A stretch of 64,000 nucleotides of DNA from Sycobia sp. Sy_11 (lineage: Eukaryota > Arthropoda > Insecta > Hymenoptera > Epichrysomallidae): assembly GCA_018907035.1 (NCBI GenBank), contig JACCIC010000287.1, forward strand, positions 310,001 through 374,000, in the 5' to 3' direction. This document shows positions 57,033 through 64,000 of the stretch, in pieces (position 1 is the first letter of the stretch; each line of letters starts with the position of its first letter). Position numbers and translations under genes: made by a program. The notes below the pieces were generated by a model that was given only the letters and a program-made list of their open reading frames with translations, did not search any database and was not told the DNA's origin.

Positions 57033-58220
57033 TTGGGTGTACAAGTAAGTTTTCAGCATTTCTTTTTAAAATGTAGCGTTTTATTATGAAAATATGGTTA
57101 CATATCCTTTATTCAAAGTGTCATCCAACGGAATCTAGTTTCATCTTTCTGGCAATTTATGAATTTCAAACCAAAAAAATTGCTCGTCTTTCGAGTCCAA
57201 GAACGTATCGAGCCAATTTTTAATTGCCTCTACTGAATTTCTCATCCACTATTCTCTAAATAGTTTTTGACCAAAGTAGCAACATATGGCCGAGCGGTAT
57301 CGTGATTAAAAATAACGAACTCATGCTTGATCTCATATTCAGGACGTTTCTTCTGTAATGCTCGCTTCAAATAAATAGGTTGGGTTCGATACCATGGTCC
57401 TTTGATATTTTAATCACTCGGAAGCAGTTCATAGTATACGATATCCTTTTGATCTCACCATATTCAGAGCATGTCCATATTTACGAGAATAATTCGTTTC
57501 GACGTCGATTGGGCAGGCTCGCCGGGCTGTGTATACGATTTTCTGCGTTTAGAGTTATCATAATAAATCCATTTTTTATGAACAGTGAGAATACAATGCA
57601 AAAAGGATTTATGTTTATACTACTGCAGCAACATTTTGGACATGAAAAATCGCTATTCAACGTCTCTCCGATTCAGTTCGTACGGCAGCCAGTTTTCAAC
57701 CTTTTGAACGAATCCCCATAATTTCCGATACAGGAAAATGGCTTATTGCATGACACCCAAGAACACAGCAAGTACTTCTTGAATCTGACATAGATCCTCA
57801 TTCAGCAAAGCGTCTAATTCCTTGTTTTCAAAACGTTTCGGCGTTCCGGAGTGAACCTTGTCTTTAACTTCAAAATCACCACTTTTGAATAGTTTGAATC
57901 ATTTGTGGCACGTCGATTCACTAATAGATTTCATCCCATAAGCTTCCGAAAGCAAACGATAGGCCTTAGTTGCACTTTGCCTGATATTAAAGAATAAAAG
58001 CAGCGCTTTCTGCAAATGACGATTATTTGGCTAGAAACTCAGTCATGATTTTGCTCGGCAAAATAAACTATACCGAAAGAAATGCTCAAATATAACAATA
58101 CAAAGTTATTGACAGATATAGAACCTACAAATATAACACATGAGGGCTGACATTTCTGACCGGGATCCACTGGTGATGACATCTTTTGACAATCGTTGGA
58201 AACTTACTTGTATATCCAAG
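57033..58220 (-). mobile_element. mariner A4, decayed, both ends present
   Basis: Left end TTGGGTGTACAAGTAAGTTT after TA. Right end AACTTACTTGTATATCCAA, followed by GA rather than TA. The minus strand carries the A-family helix-turn-helix (recognisable about 57900-57780) and the C-terminal residues, with deletions such as the loss around 57240. It sits inside the probable intron of the ATAD2-like gene. Confidence 0.85.
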
Positions 58221-59719
58221 ATTTTAACATCGGAGCGAAGCGAGCGTGTCAAATGTACCCGTGTAGCGATCACCTGCTTTGCTCATAATACTTAAAATCT
58301 TCAAGTCCATGATGAGTGTGAAGTTTCTCGCCGGAACAAAGCAAAGTCCACAATTCCAGGAGTCGACGCAGATGGTGTGGGTAAATTAGGTGGAGGTGCG
58401 TTAGTGCTAAATAGTGATAAAATAAAATATATTAATTAAAATATATCCAAATCCTTGAACGCTCCACAATTCTTGTAATATAAATCTTGTAATGTAAATC
58501 GACAATATTTATCTCAAAAGCTCTTAAGCCAAATATGCGATTTATTTTCTAAGACCTATGTAAGAAATAAATTTAATTTTGCAAAAAATAAGTTGTATTA
58601 TCATCTGAAAGAAATACTATTTCGTTGTACGTTTTGCCTTCAGATACTTGCTGGACTCGTTCAGTAAGACGGCAGGTAACTAATTCCTAGACGTATGATA
58701 CGTGCTACAATGATTGAAAAGCTATAATATAAAGAGTTTAGTTCTTGAAAATGAACTGTAGCAATTCAAAACGTCGGACAACAATGGAAAGTTTAAATTT
58801 AATGTATTGGGGTAGTCAGGTTGGCTTTTGATAACATAATATAACTTATTTTTACAAGTTTTATTATTTTTATTTTTTTTTTTTTATTATTTTTATTTTT
58901 GAATCTAATTTAATTTTATTTGTACTAGTAAGTTCTATTTTAGATTCTTCGTGGTTGATCATAAACATGGTCATTCTGACTATTATTGTTTTTTAGTATA
59001 ATATATTATAGTATAAAAACTTTAAGACTGATAGAAACATTTATTAAATTAATTTAAAACAGTTGACATAAGTACAAATTTTAATGTTTGATATAGTATA
59101 AAGACCATGAAATAATCTATGGGAGAAGAATATAGTGTTGAAATGAAGGATTTCAATTACTAATTGCATATATCTTAAAAAATTATATAGGACTTTAGCT
59201 TATTCAGCTATTAAGTAAATGAAATGAATGAAACTTAATTAAATAATTAAAACATATACTAACTTTTGAATAATTCCACAATTTTCGATGTAAAACATCG
59301 TATTCTTTCAGTTGATAATTTTAACTTATTTTATTGAAAAAAAATATTTCTTGCATACTTTATATTTGGCTTAATCGCTTTCGAGATTAATATTATCGAT
59401 CATTTACATCGCACAAATTGTGGGAATTTTCAAGTATGTGAATATATTTTAATTATTTAATTGAGGTTCACCAACTATCATAGCGCATTTAAACTTTTCA
59501 TTTATAAAATATATTGTAAAATAAAAGAAAATTTTATCAGAATAAATTTAATTATTTTGCTACATTTTGTTAGAATCAATATTAATAATGATTATACAAT
59601 CATTAAATATACAATTAATCAATATAAATGATTGATTTCTTATATTTGCACTATTTAAATAAGTATAATATACGTATGCGTATTTAGTATGCAAATTATA
59701 ACAACTAAAAAAATTCGTA
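58221..59719. other. mostly AT-rich; GC-richer patch and a PLE repeat ghost
   Basis: 58230-58420 is GC-richer and open on both strands for 35-40 codons (plus: RRNKAKSTIPGVDADGVGK). An acceptor-like ATCACTATTTAG on the minus strand at about 58403-58414 could mark an exon, but I cannot decide the strand. 58925-58990 is a degenerate copy of the PLE tail (TTCTATTTTAGATTCTTCGT, GGTCATTCTGACTATTATTG). Confidence 0.35.
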
Positions 59720-60335
59720 TGTTCGGTGAAAATCAAGGCTTTATTTCAATGACAAAATCAAAAAATACATTATTCATAATATCGTCTATCGCTAGGCATT
59801 GACTTTGCTTACAATTGATTCACTTTATGAAATTCGCCCTAAAAAAATGTTTGATAATCGAAGAGTAAATGACTGCAATACATTTTATATAGACGTTAAT
59901 ATGTGATTATAAAAAGCGGTAAGATCTGTCCTGTCAGCTGGTCGGATCGAAATTTCTATCCGCTATTGAGCGTTATCATGATTCGTCAGTTCTTCATACC
60001 TTCAGGTGAGGCGAAGCATACTCTAGTCATTCTATATAGACAGAAATAGGTGATAAATGATAGTAAAAAGAGTCAAGATCGAAGCTGTCAGATGTATGGG
60101 ACAGAATTTCCCATTTACTATCGAGCATTGTCATAATGGATAATCAATTTTTCATATCTATTGATCCATATTGGCCGTTTATATCATAATGCTGGTTTTA
60201 AATATATATTATTCAAACACAATTATATTTTATAGAATGATCCATCGCCTGGTTAGCTTTTTCCAGGAGGCCATAGTAAACTATACCATTCTCATCCCAC
60301 CAAAAATAGAGTATTACTTTTACTATTTGAATTTG
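59720..60335 (-). mobile_element. mariner H relic with internal tandem duplication
   Basis: Minus strand 60320-60235 reads KVILYFWWDENGIVYYGLLE and KANQAMDHS, the mariner segment before the second catalytic Asp. Below it, two diverged copies of the segment around the HDNA box lie in tandem (about 60005-60150 and 59870-60000), for example SKWEILSHTSDSFDLDSFYY in the first. No ends were found. Confidence 0.6.
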
Positions 60336-60369
60336 ATCTGGTTTATGAAGTTATCGGTGTGAATAACGC

Positions 60370-61600
60370 TACTCATTTATTAGCTATCTTTATGATTGCC
60401 GGACCATTGACGTAAAGGTTGTCTTTGATGATTAGTATCACACACTTACAGTGAGTATATAGCCTTATTTTATTGATGCTAAACCAAACATGTACTTTGT
60501 TATATAATTTTGTTACTTTATTCCAATCTCCTTTCATGATTTATCTTTTACCAGAATCACTAGTCCGTTAATATAAAAAACGACTCATTCTAATGTACTA
60601 AGTTTCACAAAGTAGGATGAAGGATTATGGGTAGCACTGATTATAAGATTCACTTCCTTAAAACTATCTCGCTTAAATACTGTACTATTGTTTAAATAGT
60701 CGCGAATTAATTTGTAAATTATTCTCGGGAAAGACATGTGATATAGTACCGTTATAACAGCAGAATACTACACTCTGGCACATATCCCTTTGATGTTAAG
60801 GAAGATTGGAACGAAGTACTTCTTTGATGAGTTCCCAACTACTGCATGTAAATTTGCTACTGTGGCTTTTGTCAATCGGCCACTTTTGAAACTGTATTTT
60901 CTTCGAAATGGTTTGGAATCAATTATTCTATTCAGCTTCTTGAGTATAGGAGCATCTAGTACCTTTGGTATTATCGATAAGTGGCAGGTAGATGTACTAT
61001 AGAAAAGGGGTTCTGCGATTCTTTATTTATACTTTTTTGGATTGTCAGAGCTTATTCAACTTTATACTGATTCGGAAAAAGCCAGTATTTATGGAAATGT
61101 GATTTATATGTTGATTAGATATTGTCTTATGATGGGCAAAAATTCTGAAATTATGTCCAAGTTGCAGCTGGACGGCCAGGACTCTTGTAGTAAATTATTT
61201 CATTTTCTCAAATCCAGTTGTTGTATCACAATAGCTACATCTCTAGTGTATTATGTATGTCTCGCCAAATTTAACTTTGCAGCAAACGTCCCCTGCAATT
61301 GTGTTTCCAGTCTATATACAGTTTGTGATATTTCGCGAATTTTGATTCTCCGTGAATGGGACAGATCTATCTCTATCGCTCACTCTTCCTTCCTTAGGAA
61401 TATTTTGCAAATTCTATTTACATCTTTTTAAGGTACTCTAAATCTCTGTTCGATCAAGAAACTTTCCTTGCTACTTATTTACACTTTGGAATAGTAGCAT
61501 TATATGCTTGCTTACAGCTGCTGTAAGATCTTTGACCCAATCGATTATCGTTCTTTCGCTTACAGTAATTTTCTTGCGAACACGTTTCCAGGTTTGTCGG
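60370..61600 (-). mobile_element. R1/jockey-like non-LTR RT relic
   Basis: On the minus strand, 60980-60790 reads IIPKVLDAPILKKLNRIIDS, then PFRRKYSFKSGRLTKATVAN and LHAVVGNSSKKYFVPIFLNI. This is the non-LTR RT fingers region (FRSGRST, then the LDIKGAFD box, here LNIKGIC). It continues with MSFPRIIYKLIRDYLNNSTV and, about 60500-60380, WFSINKIRLYTH and NLYVNGPAIIKIANK. Further upstream (to about 61600) only short pieces such as ERTIIDWVKDLTAAVSKHI suggest the pre-RT linker. Stops are frequent. Confidence 0.6.
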
Positions 61601-63710
61601 AGCTTAGTAATATTGGATCTTCTAATTCATCCTATGTGTGAAGCATCTTGTTGTAGCTTTGTTCTTGAAGTAGTGACAATCGATAGTCTTGGCTTTTCTG
61701 ACTACTATGATTATTGCACTGTAGTCTTTTAAGGTCTAGTTATTTATAAACATGCCATCTATAAATTTATGCTTTCATATTGTCAGTCACAAGAGTGATG
61801 TTCTGAAATATAAATGGTTCCGATATTATAGCATAGATTTAAGATTCCGCTGTGCTATCAAGTTTTCAAACTCGGAATACCAACGTTCACTATAGGCAGA
61901 TCCCAAGAGCGGGGTTCAACGTTATAATATAAAGTAATCAATAATATCTCTCCATGAAATATTACAGCAATCGACCTAAGATGGAAGTGTGTCTCAATAT
62001 TCTGGCTTATGCAATATTAACACCTTCTTCAGTGCATTCCTCCCTTGTTTCTAGAGTGACTTAATACGATCTTAAACTCCATAAGATTTAATTTACAGCT
62101 CTCGTTTTCATGAATAGATCTACTGCCCATATTTCATAGAGTTTTCTATGAATTCCATAGCAAAATTGTATTTTTATAACAAACTGTATTGAATAGCTTT
62201 TGTATTCATAGAGTTGCAGTCAATATTTTTACTGTTCCTATTATTAAGTTCAACTATATTTGTTCATATGCTTTTTATTGCTTTGGAAGCGCGACTTAAA
62301 AATTCAGCAATCTCCTTTACTAAGACAACAGTCATTCATTTTTTTGATAGAGCTGAAGTAAGTTCGTCCGATGATATATGCTGTGAACTATTATAGACGA
62401 TCCCTCTTGGCCTGCACATTATCAGAAGTTACAACTCACATACATCCTAGAAACAGTTATGCAAAATCAAAAGAACAATTGATAAATAGTTATTTCATAC
62501 GTAAGTACACAAAATTTAAAAACAATAAAATATATTTCTATAAGCAGACACATTTTAGATTGATAAAGACTGCAAAAAATATCTCTCTTTATTATTATAC
62601 ATTTTAATACACATATTGAGGTTATTATTGGCGTTAAAGATTAAATATAATTCTAGATGATAAGTCAAGCGGTGTGTTTATTATGGACAAGACACTGACG
62701 AAGGAAATCCATTCGCCAATGCGGATTTGAGTGGAGATAACTGTACTGTCACATCAATTGATCACCCCTAACTGTAAGAGTTCGTAGAAAGAAGATGCAG
62801 TTCACAGTCCTCCATAAGTCTTGATTACTAGTAGATGCAATACGGCTGTCACTCCTGAATAAGCTTGTCGGCATTATTGATGTCTGGATTGGCAGAGTAT
62901 TTTCTAACCTTAGAGACACGAACTCATTCTGGCCCAGACTATTATCCGACAATCTAAGTCTTAAGTATCATTACCAGATTCTCTATCATGCGAAATAGAT
63001 TTGGCGTGTAAAGTGGCTGAATGCATGATGATTATGATTCCAATTCCTTTGATTTTAGACGATGAAGTAAGAAAAGTCATTGTGTCGTATAATCCTTGTA
63101 TTATGGCGCACGATCGTATTCTTTCAGGCTTTGATTGTTAATTTCTGCAAGTGTGCAGTTCATAACGTACTATCTATCGTGATTTCTGACCCTATACCTA
63201 CAGAAATGTAAAGGTGCTTTACTAATACTGATTATATGACATTGTATGTTGTCACGGCTAGAGAGAAGTCGATTGATTATTTTTGACCAGTTGCCAACTT
63301 CCGAGTTCTAAATGTAATTAATACAGCTTAATTAAACAATTCGCCGCAAGCAAGGTTGATAATATAAAAGTAATAAATTCTATTATAATGGCTTCATTTC
63401 TCTCTTAATTCCTAAACCCTGTTTTAATTAGAAGGAGCAACAAGCGCCAAGATATATTTTTTACAGTATCTATTGTGTTGCAAGTAATGCAGTTATCGAA
63501 TATGCATAGCTGAAGACCTACATTTTGATACTAAACTAAATAATGATACTCAACTATATGTATAAATGCATTCATAAAATTGTAAAATAGTGCATTTTGA
63601 TACAAGTATGCAAAGCGGTGATTCTTGCACAAGTGATTCTTGCACAAGATCTATACTTATTATATTTAGTAGAAAAGAACAATATTCACAGTGAAAGATG
63701 AATCTTTATG
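61601..63710. other. unresolved stretch, possibly more non-LTR relic
   Basis: Composition is less AT-rich than the neighbouring spacers, and short frames exist on both strands (for example minus 62952-62749, SLFRSDSRIASTSNQDLWRT), but I recognise no family. A 15-bp tandem (GTGATTCTTGCACAA twice) lies at about 63623-63652. Confidence 0.35.
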
Positions 63711-64000
63711 TAATTTTATAAATCTAGGGTTTTCAAAGGGGCCAGTCTTGGATTCATTACAGTTTTGTCTGTATATTAAAAAATTTAGCAAACAAATACT
63801 ATACGCTGATAATTTACAAGTATTTTAACGGGTTCCTAATGATTCTTTATATGAGAGACCTGTAATCTTTACAAAAGTTACTTCTGTAATATCAAAGCAA
63901 ACGCGCGAGTTTTAGTTCATAACCAAAATATTTAATTAAAAAAGCTCATATGTTCGGTCCCCACAAAATTCTTTCAGTATAAAAGGAAATGTACAGAACA
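63711..64000 (+). mobile_element. jockey-like RT fragment, cut by the window edge
   Basis: The plus strand reads GFSKGPVLDSLQFCLYIKKF and then SKQILYADNLQVF, corresponding to the GxPQGSxLGPLLF...YADD boxes of jockey-group RT. About 20 residues between the boxes are deleted, and the catalytic YADD reads YADN. The frame stops soon after. The 5' part of the element is not recognisable upstream. Confidence 0.6.

Noticed and set aside
61042..61431. 129-codon plus frame with hydrophobic segments
   Set aside because: It lies opposite the minus-strand R1-like relic and shows no family motif; probably a chance antisense frame.
1..64000. CRISPR arrays, rRNA, bacterial operons or a defence system
   Set aside because: There are no direct repeat-spacer arrays. 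Gene structure, microsatellites and transposon families are those of an insect nuclear genome.

Overview
This window looks like a transposon-rich, AT-rich insect chromosome. The abundance of mariner elements, together with BEL/Pao, Ty3/gypsy, Penelope-like and R1/jockey-like pieces and long (TA)n tracts, fits a hymenopteran, perhaps an ant; that taxon is an inference from composition and element content only. I see no bacterial signals, no CRISPR array, no rRNA and no convincing tRNA.

Only a few stretches look like host genes. One is a 468-codon, N/K/S-rich open frame with a C2H2 finger (5674-7080, +). A second is a terminal exon on the minus strand (56200-56570) whose helical C-terminus resembles ATAD2-type AAA/bromodomain proteins. 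A third is a run of coding-like relic segments at 12.5-13.9 kb that ends in an 82-bp perfectly duplicated last exon. CpG-rich possible 5' exons with GTGAGT- or GTAAT-type donors lie at 16.8-17.5 kb.

Mobile elements by region: (a) 0-4 kb: two mariner relics (B at the left edge, C at 0.76-1.78 kb), a foldback element, a clean solo LTR (3153-3414, 6-bp target duplication) and a third mariner relic. (b) 10.3-15.3 kb: mariner A1 and a nearly intact mariner (14036-15320) with a single visible frameshift. (c) 18.2-27.6 kb: a possible solo LTR, then a BEL/Pao element on the minus strand with LTRs about 1 percent different but a pol that has lost its RT catalytic box and most of RNase H. (d) 30.3-35.2 kb: a 492-bp foldback MITE and a cluster of four or five mariner pieces. 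(e) 36-40.4 kb: a Penelope-like (PLE) tail, a purine-rich island and a PLE head interrupted by a mariner fragment, followed by a degenerate 60-bp tandem repeat. (f) 44.6-49.3 kb: a Ty3/gypsy element on the minus strand whose integrase triad reads N/N/K. (g) 49.3-52.6 kb: mariner and non-LTR relics. (h) 53.5-55.5 kb: a 5'-truncated PLE with RT and GIY-YIG domains, a hammerhead-like core and inverted terminal repeats. (i) 57-64 kb: mariner A4, an internally duplicated mariner relic, an R1-like RT relic and a jockey-like RT fragment.

The signal least explained by known families is a GC-rich repeat of about 170 bp that occurs four times (12.24, 19.81, 35.31 and 51.36 kb). It is always in the same orientation, always sits directly after a TA tract, and always carries two self-complementary arms (CACAAGGCGC / GCGCCTTGTG type) about 85 bp apart. 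The PLE terminal repeats with their ribozyme-like core are the second most interesting feature.
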